A DNA stretch of 21,486 bases from Ruminococcus flavefaciens (GCA_002373775.1 DFJW01000041.1:13100-34585); one strand, 5' to 3'. Shown: positions 7,306-15,034, counted from the stretch's first letter. The notes: generated by a model from the letters alone, not told the origin. Numbers and translations: made by a program.

Positions 7306-7585
7306 CGTCAACTGATGACACTTATTTGGCAACTTGTGCTTTTTTGTGGCGGAAACCTTTCTGAGGAAAGGTTCTCCCCCACGCACCTTCCAAAGACTTT
7401 TATAATATGATTTCCCCTGCATATGGCGCTTCAACATGTCCGGAACGCGAGTTCCCGGATGCGCCATATGCGGGGGAATTTAAATCTATAAAGTTTTAGG
7501 AAAGAAGTTTGAGGAAGAACCCTTTCTCAAAAGGATTCTTCCTCAATAAAGGCACAAGTTGCCAAATAAGTGCCGTCAGTTGACG
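7306..7585. repeat. 280-bp imperfect palindrome filling a convergent intergenic gap
   Basis: The outer 34 bases (7306-7339) are the reverse complement of 7552-7585 with only two mismatches. Moving inward the arms keep matching imperfectly, and they are again exact at 7419-7429 with 7461-7471 (GCATATGGCGC). The centre (7439-7457) is a hairpin, TCCGGAAC with GTTCCCGGA. Smaller hairpins are nested in each arm (AACCTTTC/GAAAGGTT at about 7348-7367; GAGGAAGAA/TTCTTCCTC at about 7511-7544). It occupies nearly all of the 303-bp gap 7289-7591 and has no ORF of its own. Similar hairpin-rich repeats are scattered in Ruminococcaceae genomes from general knowledge, so a MITE-like element is likely; it may also terminate both flanking genes. 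Confidence 0.8.
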
Positions 7586-7591
7586 AAAACA

Positions 7592-8449
7592 TTATTCCAG
7601 TTTATCGACAAGGCCGAGTTTGAAGCTCTGGATCTCCTGTGCATCGAGATTGGTGACTCCGTCGCCTCCGCCGACGACATCGGCATTCTGCCAGCCGCGA
7701 TCGGTTATGCCTTCGCTCTTGCCGAGTCCGTATGTATCAGGATTTGAAAGCGCCTGCATTATCAGAACGGCATCCGCCATATTCACCTCAGTATCGCAGT
7801 TGGCATCGCCGGGAGTTCTTGCCGGGACAGAATGCTTCTCTACTATCTTTATCCCGCCGTCCTTCACGCCTTCCGTAAATGCCCATGCCTCCATGAGTCT
7901 GCCTGCTTCACTATCGTTATAGTCAATAAAGCAGTCGGTGACCTTTTTAGCGCGTCTGTACTCTATACCAACGTCGAAAATATCTCCGGCTTTCACTCCT
8001 GACGGGAGCATGAAGCTCATGCTGACGATAGTTCCATCCTTTCCCTTGTTTCCAGTAGATGCAGCAGTCACGAAAACAGTATTATCAGCCGACACAGTTG
8101 TTCTGAATTCCATGTCAGCTGCTGCCTCACCTGCGGCTGCATAATTGCCGGCGCTGTCAGTCTGTGCAATAAGTCGCTCATCGTATACTACATGGAAACC
8201 GAAGGCTGCATATTTCTCATCAGCACCGGATACATTTATATTAATAGTCTGAAGCGGTGCAGCTTCCGCTTCCTCAGGCGTCAGCTCTATCATATCAACA
8301 GTGATCTCCGGTCTTATCTCAGACTCTGAAGGATCAAGCGTCCCCAGAGGATAATTCCCGGGATCATAGGCTGAAACCGACATATTCAAAACAGACACCG
8401 CAGCCGCCGTACATGCAACTGCCGCAGCTATTATTTTTCTGATACTCAT
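7592..8449 (-). CDS. Cohesin-like plus dockerin protein, candidate adaptor scaffoldin
   Basis: A 285-residue secreted protein: signal peptide (about 1-27, ending SVSA), then a beta-rich domain (about 47-205) with cohesin-like features: ININVSGADEKYAAFGFHVVYD, repeated strands and GTIVSMSFMLPSG. A dockerin follows (about 215-285). Dockerin repeat 1 is GDANCDTEVNMAD, with Ca-ligand positions D-x-N-x-D-x3-N-x2-D; repeat 2 is ADVVGGGDGVTNLDAQ, with a one-residue longer loop, a style typical of R. flavefaciens-group dockerins. A single cohesin plus a single dockerin in about 280 residues is the architecture of ScaC adaptor scaffoldins, which extend or change the specificity of cellulosomes. The cohesin call is the weaker part; the dockerin is clear. 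AGGAGG lies 6 bases before the ATG. It is 20 bp downstream of the CAP-dockerin gene, in one operon. Confidence 0.85.
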   Translation of the reverse strand: MSIRKIIAAAVACTAAAVSVLNMSVSAYDPGNYPLGTLDPSESEIRPEITVDMIELTPEEAEAAPLQTININVSGADEKYAAFGFHVVYDERLIAQTDSAGNYAAAGEAAADMEFRTTVSADNTVFVTAASTGNKGKDGTIVSMSFMLPSGVKAGDIFDVGIEYRRAKKVTDCFIDYNDSEAGRLMEAWAFTEGVKDGGIKIVEKHSVPARTPGDANCDTEVNMADAVLIMQALSNPDTYGLGKSEGITDRGWQNADVVGGGDGVTNLDAQEIQSFKLGLVDKLE

Positions 8450-8469
8450 TTTGTCCTCCTATAAATCTC

Positions 8470-9255
8470 TCAGACACCGTACCACACAAGTATATTTGTC
8501 TGTGTTCCTCCACTTGAAAGGTAGGCATAGTACTGGAGCAGCACTGATGCGTCCTTTCCGCTCGCCATGCCGTCGCCGTCTATATCAGCATATTTTTTCT
8601 GCAAGGCTGTAAATCCGGAGTTCTTTCCTGATGCGAGATCGGCGTATTCGCTGAGCACGAGCGTAGCATCTTTTCCGCTTACCCTTCCGTCGAAATCCAC
8701 ATCCCCGAAACCGTTAGCCGCAGTCGGCAGATATGCCCCGCTTATTGCCTGCGGCGACTTAACAAACAACTGTGTCCAGTAGTAGGTGTTTCCGTTTCTT
8801 GTCAATCCGACACCAATATACTGATAATCAGGGTTCAGTATATTATTGCGGTGTCCTTCCGAGTTCATCCATCCATTCATTGCAGTCTCAGGGTACAGAT
8901 ATCCTCCTTTGAAGATATTCTCGGCAGCAGCACGGTAGCCTACGCCGAACTCATCCAGTACGGTAAAGCAAAGCCGCCCGTCCGGACGTTCATGGCTGTA
9001 GGTCTGAACAAGTTCATCCGATCTTGCAGCAGCTGCCTTATTCAGCACAGGAAGCATCTGAAGTTCTGAAAGTCCCTGCTTTTTTCTTTCACTGTTTACT
9101 ATATATGCGACCTGTTCTGCATACGCTTCAAGTCTCGCATCCGAAACACTGCTGGTCTGTGCTGACGCACCGTGTCCAACAGTGACAGGTCTGCTTTGAC
9201 CGCTGCCTGCAATTATAAGTGCAGCTGATAATATGAATGACAGAAGCTTTTTCAT
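8470..9255 (-). CDS. Secreted CAP-domain protein with C-terminal dockerin
   Basis: A 261-residue protein. The start at 9255 is set by AGGAGGGG 6 bases upstream; an upstream in-frame start at 9285 lies in the promoter -10 region and is rejected. It has a signal peptide (MKKLLSFILSAALIIAG). The CAP/SCP domain (about 40-170) shows the family residues: SHERPDG, AAENIF, NSEGHRNNIL and YYWTQLF, that is the two His and two Glu of the cavity. The dockerin (about 185-255) has two clear Ca-binding loops, DVDFDGRVSGKD and DIDGDGMASGKD. Bacterial CAP proteins are extracellular with poorly known roles. The dockerin would place it on a cellulosome or cell-surface cohesin. It is the first gene of a two-gene operon from the promoter at 9286-9315. 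Confidence 0.92.
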   Translation of the reverse strand: MKKLLSFILSAALIIAGSGQSRPVTVGHGASAQTSSVSDARLEAYAEQVAYIVNSERKKQGLSELQMLPVLNKAAAARSDELVQTYSHERPDGRLCFTVLDEFGVGYRAAAENIFKGGYLYPETAMNGWMNSEGHRNNILNPDYQYIGVGLTRNGNTYYWTQLFVKSPQAISGAYLPTAANGFGDVDFDGRVSGKDATLVLSEYADLASGKNSGFTALQKKYADIDGDGMASGKDASVLLQYYAYLSSGGTQTNILVWYGV

Positions 9256-9285
9256 TATATCCCCTCCTGACGAGATTCTAATCAA

Positions 9286-9315
9286 ATGATATCACAAATT
9301 TCATTCATTTGTCAA
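9286..9315 (-). promoter_or_regulatory. Promoter of the CAP-dockerin/cohesin operon
   Basis: On the minus strand TTGACA (9310-9315), an 18-bp spacer and TATCAT (9286-9291) are seen, with a TGA extended -10. An inverted repeat, CAAATGA (9283-9289) with TCATTTG (9305-9311), spans the space between the two boxes and could be an operator. Confidence 0.75.
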
Positions 9316-9377
9316 CAGTGCACAGAATAATTGTCGATATTTACCAAACAGGTGCATGTTGTATCTACATATGGTAC

Positions 9378-9406
9378 AAAAAAGGCTGCACCCAAAGGTA
9401 CAGCCT
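9378..9406 (-). terminator. Terminator of rplJL
   Basis: On the minus strand AGGCTGTACC (9406-9397) pairs with the ten bases at 9392-9383 (one G-U pair) around a 4-base loop, and the T run is at 9383-9378. It ends the rplJ-rplL unit about 20 bp past the rplL stop, so rpoB is not directly downstream here. Confidence 0.85.
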
Positions 9407-9426
9407 CATGTGAGCATAAGTAATAA

Positions 9427-9798
9427 TTACTTGATCTCGATTGTAGCGCCAGCAGCCTCGAACTTCTCCTTGAGTTCGTTAGCCTCTGCCTCAGAAACGC
9501 CTTCCTTGATAGCCTTAGGAGCAGCCTCAACTACTTCCTTAGCCTCCTTGAGGCCGAGACCGAGAACTTCCTTAGCAACCTTGATAACAGCCATCTTAGC
9601 GTCACCGAAGGAAGCGAGGATTACGTCGAACTCTGTCTTAGCAGCCTCGCCGCCAGCAGCAGCACCAGCAGCAGGAGCAGCAGCAACCATTGCTGTTACG
9701 CCGAATTCCTCCTGGATTGCGTCAACGAGCTCGGAAAGCTCGAGAACAGAAAGAGTCTTGATATCTTCAACAAATTTTGTGATCTTCTCTGAAGCCAT
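9427..9798 (-). CDS. rplL: Large ribosomal subunit protein L7/L12
   Basis: A 123-residue protein of normal length. The N-terminal dimerisation helices (about 3-33: [20 protein letters not shown]) are followed by an Ala/Gly/Pro-rich hinge (about 38-54). The C-terminal domain has the conserved [38 protein letters not shown] and [15 protein letters not shown] signatures. It forms the flexible stalk that recruits translation GTPases and binds L10. AAGGAGAT lies before the ATG. It follows rplJ by 76 bp and ends at a strong terminator. Confidence 0.98.
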   Translation of the reverse strand: MASEKITKFVEDIKTLSVLELSELVDAIQEEFGVTAMVAAAPAAGAAAGGEAAKTEFDVILASFGDAKMAVIKVAKEVLGLGLKEAKEVVEAAPKAIKEGVSEAEANELKEKFEAAGATIEIK

Positions 9799-9874
9799 GA
9801 TAATAATCTCCTTTATAATTATTTGCCGATATACGGCGATGTTAAATTAAGCTGCAATAAAATTACGAATGAAA

Positions 9875-10387
9875 TCAGGCAGCTTCTTCTGACTTCTTGT
9901 CTGCAACAGCCTTGAGAGTTGCAGCGAGCTTCTGCAGGGGACCCTGGAGAGAGCCAACGAGCTGAGCAAGAAGGGTATCCTTTGAAGGGATCTTGGAAAG
10001 AGCGATAACTCCAGCCTGATCGTAAACTTCACCCTCAACATAACCAGCCTTTAGATTGAACTTCTCGTCGCCTGCCTTCTCAGCGAACTTTCCGAGGATT
10101 CTTGCGGGAGCAGTCTGATCGTCGTTTGAAAGAGCGATAGCTGTTGTTCCGTTCAGAGCCTCTTCAAAGCCTTCGATACCGCAGTTCTTGAAAGCACGGA
10201 GAAGAAGTGTGTTCTTCTCAACGAAGTAGTTGACGCCAGCCTCACGGAGCTCCTTTCTGAGCTTGGTATCCTCCTCAACGGTGATACCCTTGTAGTCAAC
10301 GAGAACGCCTGATACAGAGTTCTTGATGAGGTCTGTGAGCTGCTCGACCTTTGCCTTCTTAGCTTCGAGTACAGCATTGCTTGGCAT
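9875..10387 (-). CDS. rplJ: Large ribosomal subunit protein L10
   Basis: A 170-residue protein of normal family length. The N-terminal RNA-binding part contains the typical VLVDYKGITVEEDTKLRKEL and a NYFVEKNTLLLRAF segment. The C-terminal helix (LAATLKAVADKKSEEAA) is the docking site for L12 dimers. L10 anchors the L12 stalk on 23S rRNA and, as an L10-L12 complex, represses its own operon by binding the leader. GGAGGTG lies 8 bases before the ATG. It is the first gene of the rplJL unit, preceded by an L10 leader with attenuator and a strong promoter; rplK-rplA are not upstream. Confidence 0.97.
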   Translation of the reverse strand: MPSNAVLEAKKAKVEQLTDLIKNSVSGVLVDYKGITVEEDTKLRKELREAGVNYFVEKNTLLLRAFKNCGIEGFEEALNGTTAIALSNDDQTAPARILGKFAEKAGDEKFNLKAGYVEGEVYDQAGVIALSKIPSKDTLLAQLVGSLQGPLQKLAATLKAVADKKSEEAA

Positions 10388-10432
10388 TGTGTATTCACCT
10401 CCGAATAATTTGTCATCGTATCCGAAAGCAAC

Positions 10433-10468
10433 AAAAAATGTCCTTCTCCGACAGCTCGGGAAAGGACA
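10433..10468 (-). terminator. Attenuator hairpin in the rplJL leader
   Basis: On the minus strand a 12-14-bp imperfect stem (10455-10468 with 10439-10450; loop CTGT) is followed by TTTTTT (10438-10433), about 45 bp before the rplJ start. It is an intrinsic terminator inside the leader. The stem-loop contains AGCTGTC (10456-10450), complementary to GACAGCT of the upstream L10-binding element (10533-10527), which would allow a competing antiterminator. Confidence 0.87.
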
Positions 10469-10489
10469 ATAAACGTTCGTAAAAACTTA

Positions 10490-10565
10490 TTGCTATTCCT
10501 CGGCGGGACTTATGGTAAAACCTGCCAGCTGTCTTTAGAATACGATATGCGCTGATTTTCACAGC
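10490..10565 (-). ncRNA. Ribosomal protein L10 leader
   Basis: Read on the minus strand, the leader carries the conserved core of the L10 leader family: AAGACAGC (10535-10528), a GGCAGG/CCCGCC stem separated by a short variable arm, and CCGAGG (10503-10498). L10(L12)4 is known to bind this element and repress rplJL; in Bacillus it acts through transcription attenuation, which fits the terminator directly downstream. Confidence 0.87.
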
Positions 10566-10571
10566 TCTAAT

Positions 10572-10600
10572 ATTATATCACACCATTTTGGGTTTGTCAA
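10572..10600 (-). promoter_or_regulatory. Promoter of rplJL
   Basis: On the minus strand TTGACA (10595-10600), a 17-bp spacer and TATAAT (10572-10577) are seen, with a TGA extended -10: a full-consensus promoter. Transcription should begin near 10565. The 344-bp gap 10388-10731 holds this promoter, the L10 leader, the attenuator and the divergent polA promoter. Confidence 0.92.
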
Positions 10601-10653
10601 TACCTTTTTTCAGATTTCCAGAAAAAATTTCCGCGCTGCGCTTGCCGCGTCTC

Positions 10654-10682
10654 TTGCTCTTTCCGTTATTTTGTGGTATAAT
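10654..10682 (+). promoter_or_regulatory. Promoter of the polA operon
   Basis: TATAAT (10677-10682) has TGG just before it (extended -10), with a weak TTGCTC -35 (10654-10659) at 17 bp. The polA ATG is 49 bp downstream. It is divergent from the rplJL promoter, with 53 bp between the two -35 boxes. Confidence 0.65.
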
Positions 10683-10731
10683 AGATATAATTTATTATCC
10701 GACTGAATCCTGACCGTAAAGGAGTAACTAT

Positions 10732-13266
10732 ATGAAGCTTCTCGCGATAGACGGAAACAGCATTCTGAACCGTGCGTTTTACGGCATCAAGCTGCTTTCC
10801 AATAAAAACGGCGTTTTCACCAACGCTATCTTCGGTTTCATGAATATATATCTGAAGCACATCTCCGACGTAAAGCCCGATGCTGTTGCAGTCGCATTCG
10901 ACCTCAAAGCTCCGACTTTCCGCCACAAAGCTGCTTCTTATTATAAAGCCAACCGCAAAGGCATGCCGCCGGAACTCGCTCAGCAGCTGCCCCTTGTGAA
11001 AGAACTTCTGACGCTTATGGGCGTAAAAGTCGTGGAGTGCGAAGGCTATGAGGCTGACGATATCCTCGGCACGCTCTCGAAAGCCTGCTCCGACAAAGGA
11101 GATCAGTGCTTCGTACTCACCGGCGACCGCGACAGCTTACAGCTGATCGACGACAACGTGACCGTCCTCCTTGCTACAAACAAGGAGACTATTTACTATA
11201 CCCCTCAGCGCTTTATGGATGACTACGGATTTGAACCGCTGAAACTCATCGACCTCAAATCCCTTATGGGCGACAGTTCCGATAACATCCCCGGTGTCCC
11301 GGGTATCGGCGAAAAGACTGCTTCCGCTCTTATAAAGGAATTCGGTTCGCTGGAAGGCATCTATGCAGGATACGAGAGTTCCGGTCTCACCAAGGGCGTA
11401 AAAGCCAAGCTCGCCAACGGTGCCGACTCCGCAAAAGAAAGCAAATGGCTCGCAACTATCGTCAGAGATGCTCCTGTGGATACAGATATCTCCGGCTACG
11501 TCCCGGCGGAGACCGATACCGCCGGAGTGAGCCGTCTGCTCACCGAACTTGAAATGTACAAGCTGCTGGACAAGCTGGACATCTCAGCTGCGGAAGCCAC
11601 CAACTCCGCCGCAGATACCGCCGAGGAAGTTCCTGTCATTGATGTACAGGAGGCTGAACTTACCGGTGATGTCATATCCGGTCTCACTGAATGCAGCTAC
11701 CTTTTTGACGGCAGTGAACTGACGGTACGCAACGGAAGCAATGTATACAGGACTTCAGATGAAAAGACTGTTTCTGCATTTTTCAACTCTGATTGCGCCA
11801 AGGATACCGACGACGCAAAGCCGCACTACCGCTGGGCTATGGCTCACGGTGGAAGTCTGCGCTGCATCAGGAATGACGCTGCTATCTGCGGCTATCTGCT
11901 CAACACCTCCGCCTCCGATTACGACGTCGAAAAGCTGTGCGCTGAATACGGTGCTCACTATTATACCGAAAACGGTCCCTACGCAAAGCTCCTGTCACTG
12001 GAAGGGCTTATCGGCAAACTGCGTTCCGCTATAGAAAACGAAGGGATGACAAAGCTGCTTGAAGAAGTCGAACTGCCGCTGACAGAAGTTCTCGCATCCA
12101 TGGAGGACACCGGCATCTGCATCGACAAGAACGGCGTTGAAGAATTCGGCACATATCTCTCCGAGATGATAGAAGAAACTCAGCAGATGATCTACGACGA
12201 TGCCGGACACGAATTCAACATCGCATCTCCCAAGCAGCTGGGTACAGTCCTTTTTGACGAACTCGGACTCCCGGCAAAGAAGAAGACAAAGAGCGGTTAC
12301 TCTACCAACGCCGAAGTCCTCGAAGAACTCCGCAATCAGTCCCCTATCGTGGACAATGTGCTGAAATATCGCCAGTACACCAAGCTGAACTCAACCTACG
12401 TCGTCGGACTTCTCGACAAAATAGCTCCCGACGGAAGGATACACACATGGTTCAGACAGACCGAAACACGCACGGGACGCATTTCATCCACAGAGCCTAA
12501 TATGCAGAATATTCCCGTCCGCACAGAACTTGGCTCTCAGATGAGGAAATTTTTCACTGCTCCCAAGGGCAAAGTCCTCGTGGACGCAGACTACAGCCAG
12601 ATCGAACTGCGTGTTATGGCACACCTCTGCGGTGACAAGAACATGATATCCGCCTTCACTTCCGGAGAAGATATCCACACCTCAACTGCCGCACAGGTCT
12701 TCGACATGCCGGCAATAATGGTAACACCGGAAATGAGAAGTGCCGCAAAAGCTGTAAACTTCGGCATAATCTACGGCATCGGTGCATTCTCGCTCTCCAA
12801 GGACATCAACACTTCCGTCGCTCAGGCAAAGAAATATATCGCCGACTACCTCGCCCGTTTCCCGAAAGTAAACGAATTTATGGAACGCACTGTTGATAAT
12901 GCCATGAAGGACGGAGCTGTCACCACGATGTTCGGAAGAAAGCGCAGGATACCGGAACTCTCTTCCTCAAATAAAATGCTCCAAGCTGCCGGAAAGCGCA
13001 TAGCAATGAACACTCCCGTCCAAGGAACTGCTGCCGATCTCATCAAGATCGCTATGATAAATGTCTACAAACGGCTGAAGGCAGAAGCAATCGACGCAAA
13101 ACTCATATTGCAGGTACACGATGAACTCATCCTTGAATCTGACATCAGCTGTGCTGACCGTGCTGCCGAGATACTCAAAGAAGAGATGCAGGGCGTGTGC
13201 GAAATGAAAGTGCCGCTGGCTGTGGATGTTCACACCGGCGATTCATGGTACGATGCGAAAGGCTGA
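10732..13266 (+). CDS. polA: DNA polymerase I
   Basis: An 844-residue protein of usual length. The N-terminal 5'-3' exonuclease (about 1-290) starts LLAIDGNSILNRAFYGI, has the acidic metal-binding stretches ADDILG and TGDRDSLQL, and a helix-hairpin-helix VPGIGEKTASALI (about 188-200). The middle part (about 300-430) is a degraded proofreading domain: no DTE-type motif is visible. The polymerase domain (about 440-844) has motif A DADYSQIELR (618-627), motif B RSAAKAVNFGIIYG and motif C QVHDE (794-798), with both catalytic Asp present. It replaces RNA primers and fills repair gaps. AAAGGAG lies 9 bases before the ATG. It leads an apparent operon with rimI and tsaD; rimI begins 5 bp after its stop. 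Confidence 0.97.
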   Translation: MKLLAIDGNSILNRAFYGIKLLSNKNGVFTNAIFGFMNIYLKHISDVKPDAVAVAFDLKAPTFRHKAASYYKANRKGMPPELAQQLPLVKELLTLMGVKVVECEGYEADDILGTLSKACSDKGDQCFVLTGDRDSLQLIDDNVTVLLATNKETIYYTPQRFMDDYGFEPLKLIDLKSLMGDSSDNIPGVPGIGEKTASALIKEFGSLEGIYAGYESSGLTKGVKAKLANGADSAKESKWLATIVRDAPVDTDISGYVPAETDTAGVSRLLTELEMYKLLDKLDISAAEATNSAADTAEEVPVIDVQEAELTGDVISGLTECSYLFDGSELTVRNGSNVYRTSDEKTVSAFFNSDCAKDTDDAKPHYRWAMAHGGSLRCIRNDAAICGYLLNTSASDYDVEKLCAEYGAHYYTENGPYAKLLSLEGLIGKLRSAIENEGMTKLLEEVELPLTEVLASMEDTGICIDKNGVEEFGTYLSEMIEETQQMIYDDAGHEFNIASPKQLGTVLFDELGLPAKKKTKSGYSTNAEVLEELRNQSPIVDNVLKYRQYTKLNSTYVVGLLDKIAPDGRIHTWFRQTETRTGRISSTEPNMQNIPVRTELGSQMRKFFTAPKGKVLVDADYSQIELRVMAHLCGDKNMISAFTSGEDIHTSTAAQVFDMPAIMVTPEMRSAAKAVNFGIIYGIGAFSLSKDINTSVAQAKKYIADYLARFPKVNEFMERTVDNAMKDGAVTTMFGRKRRIPELSSSNKMLQAAGKRIAMNTPVQGTAADLIKIAMINVYKRLKAEAIDAKLILQVHDELILESDISCADRAAEILKEEMQGVCEMKVPLAVDVHTGDSWYDAKG

Positions 13267-13271
13267 TATTT

Positions 13272-13736
13272 ATGAATAACACACTTTTTTCCGTCACCGA
13301 TGCAAAAGAACACTGCAAAGGCGATATACCGGAACAGCTCTCATGTCTTGATAAAATGTGCGTAGGTGCTGACGGCTGGTCTGCCGGTTCATTCCGCAGT
13401 GAGATACAGAAGGATACCGGACATGTGCTTTACATCCTCAGCGAAGGAAAAGTCATCGCACTGCTGTCAGGTTATCATGCTGCCGGCGAAGGCGATATAA
13501 CGAGCGTCGCCGTCCATCCGGACTATCGCCGCAAAGGTCTGGCACAACTGCTGCTGGATGCCTTCGAAAAGGCTCTCCCTTCGGATACGGAAGACATATT
13601 CCTTGAAGTCCGGGAATCCAACAGCGCGGCTATCGCGCTCTATACAAAATGCGGATTCGAAAGGCTCTCCGTCAGGAAGAATTTCTACAGTGATCCGCCG
13701 GAAAACGCAGTCGTTATGCGTAAGGTCATGCGATAA
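13272..13736 (+). CDS. rimI: Ribosomal protein alanine N-acetyltransferase (GNAT)
   Basis: A 154-residue GNAT-fold protein. The start at 13272, 5 bp after polA, is preferred over the longer in-frame reading that would overlap polA; AAAGG lies about 9 bases upstream at the polA stop. Motif A is ITSVAVHPDYRRKGLAQLL (acetyl-CoA pyrophosphate loop RRKGLA). The family-typical LEVRESNSAAIALYTKCGFE follows, and the end is RKNFYSDPPENAVVMRK, very close to RimI. RimI acetylates the N-terminal Ala of ribosomal protein S18 in E. coli; its partner gene tsaD directly downstream is the usual arrangement. Other GNAT substrates cannot be ruled out. Confidence 0.93.
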   Translation: MNNTLFSVTDAKEHCKGDIPEQLSCLDKMCVGADGWSAGSFRSEIQKDTGHVLYILSEGKVIALLSGYHAAGEGDITSVAVHPDYRRKGLAQLLLDAFEKALPSDTEDIFLEVRESNSAAIALYTKCGFERLSVRKNFYSDPPENAVVMRKVMR

Positions 13737-13787
13737 ACACGGGCTCGCTGCCCGGCGACATATAATTATTTAAAAGAAGGTCATAAT

Positions 13788-14798
13788 ATGCTTATACTCG
13801 GAATCGAAAGTTCCTGCGACGAAACAGCGGCAAGTGTGGTCAAGGACTGCCGTGAGATCCGCTCTTCAGTCATCTCCACACAGATAGAAGAACACAAAAA
13901 ATACGGCGGAGTAGTTCCTGAGATCGCATCCCGCCGTCACTGCGAGAACATCCTCGGAGTTGTCCGCAAGGCACTGGACGACGCTCAGGTAACTCTTGCA
14001 GATCTGGACGGTATCGCGGTCACATATGCTCCCGGACTTATAGGCGCACTGCTCGTCGGCGTCAGCTTCGCCAAGGCTCTTGCCATGTCAGCCGGAAAGC
14101 CGCTGATACCGGTACACCATATCGCCGGTCATATAGCTACGAATTACCTCACCTTCCCGGAACTTGAACCTCCTTATCTCTGCCTTGTGGCAAGCGGCGG
14201 GCACAGCCATATCATCGAAGTCCTCAGCTATACGAAATTCCATGTCATTGGAAGAACCCGCGATGACGCTGCCGGCGAGTGTTTCGATAAATGCGCAAGG
14301 GCAATGGGATTCCCGTATCCGGGCGGTGTACATATCGACAACGCTTCACTTTCCGGAGATCCGAAAGCTTTCCGTCTCCCTCACCCTGCTGTTGCCGGAA
14401 ACGAATTTGATTTCAGCTTCTCCGGTCTCAAGACCAATGTCATAAACCTGCTCCATAACTCCGAGCAGAAAGGTATCGAGATCAACAGGAACGATCTTGC
14501 CGCCAGCCTTCAGGCTACGATATCAGAGATACTGACCGGCAAGACTATCGCTGCCGCCAAGGCTCTCGGATACAGAAAAGTCGCCTTCGCAGGCGGAGTT
14601 TCGGCAAATACAGGTGTACGTTCCGCACTTTCGTCTGCCTGTGAAGAAAACGGTTTCGAGTTCTATATGCCTGAGAAAAAACTCTGCGGAGACAACGGCG
14701 CCATGATAGCATGTCAGGGAAGCTACAATCTCCTTGCAGGCATCACCGCCGACGAAAGTCTCAACGCCGTCGCTACTCTCTCTATGGAGGATATCTGA
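13788..14798 (+). CDS. tsaD: tRNA N6-adenosine threonylcarbamoyltransferase
   Basis: A 336-residue protein of the normal length. It begins LGIESSCDETAASVV, the family hallmark, and has the metal-binding HHIAGH motif (about residues 108-113), then VASGGHSHII, the DDAAGECFDKCAR stretch, FSFSGLKTNV and the nucleotide-binding VAFAGGVSANTGVR near the end. TsaD transfers the threonylcarbamoyl group made by TsaC to A37 of ANN-reading tRNAs, with TsaB and TsaE. AAGAAGG lies 8 bases before the ATG. It follows rimI by 51 bp, a gap with a short hairpin (13741-13755) lacking a T run, so the operon likely continues through it. Confidence 0.97.
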   Translation: MLILGIESSCDETAASVVKDCREIRSSVISTQIEEHKKYGGVVPEIASRRHCENILGVVRKALDDAQVTLADLDGIAVTYAPGLIGALLVGVSFAKALAMSAGKPLIPVHHIAGHIATNYLTFPELEPPYLCLVASGGHSHIIEVLSYTKFHVIGRTRDDAAGECFDKCARAMGFPYPGGVHIDNASLSGDPKAFRLPHPAVAGNEFDFSFSGLKTNVINLLHNSEQKGIEINRNDLAASLQATISEILTGKTIAAAKALGYRKVAFAGGVSANTGVRSALSSACEENGFEFYMPEKKLCGDNGAMIACQGSYNLLAGITADESLNAVATLSMEDI

Positions 14799-14802
14799 CG
14801 GT

Positions 14803-14991
14803 ATGGAAAAGAAAAAGGCGACCAACTGCGAGACCTGCACCAATTATGTATACGATGACGATTACGACTGCTATACATGTATGGTGAACCTCGACGAAGA
14901 CGAGATGTACCGTTTCCTTCAGGGAACGAATTACTCATGTCCGTACTATCAGCTTGACGACGAGTACGGTGTGGTAAGACATCAGAACTGA
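14803..14991 (+). CDS. Small Cys-rich protein, DUF6472-like
   Basis: A 62-residue acidic protein starting at ATG 14803, 4 bp after tsaD, with a GGAGG site inside the end of tsaD. Two CxxC pairs (C9-x2-C12 and C23-x2-C26) and a later Cys46 suggest a bound metal. The sequence N-C-x2-C-x-N-Y-V-Y-D, DEDEMYRF and SCPYY is a pattern I recognise from a small Clostridia family often placed beside tsaD (DUF6472). No function is known. The in-frame extension to 14734 lies within tsaD and has no ribosome site. Confidence 0.85.
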   Translation: MEKKKATNCETCTNYVYDDDYDCYTCMVNLDEDEMYRFLQGTNYSCPYYQLDDEYGVVRHQN

Positions 14992-14996
14992 TAAGC

Positions 14997-15034
14997 AAAG
15001 GCAGCTGACCGGCTCAATGGTCAGCTGCCTTTTT
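14997..15034. terminator. Shared terminator between tsaD operon and gerC
   Basis: A perfect 14-bp stem (AAAGGCAGCTGACC 14997-15010 with GGTCAGCTGCCTTT 15019-15032) has an 8-base loop and a T run to 15034 on the plus strand. On the minus strand the T run is weaker (TTTGCTT). The stop codon of gerC (15014-15016) lies in the loop, so one arm is also the last coding segment of gerC. Confidence 0.88.

Noticed and set aside
7204..7467. An 87-codon minus-strand frame running through half of the palindrome.
   Set aside because: It overlaps the end of the GH3 gene, has no ribosome site and no recognisable pattern; the palindrome itself explains the sequence.
13741..13755. Terminator between rimI and tsaD.
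   Set aside because: The CGGGC/GCCCG hairpin is only 5 bp and has no T run, so I treat rimI and tsaD as one operon.
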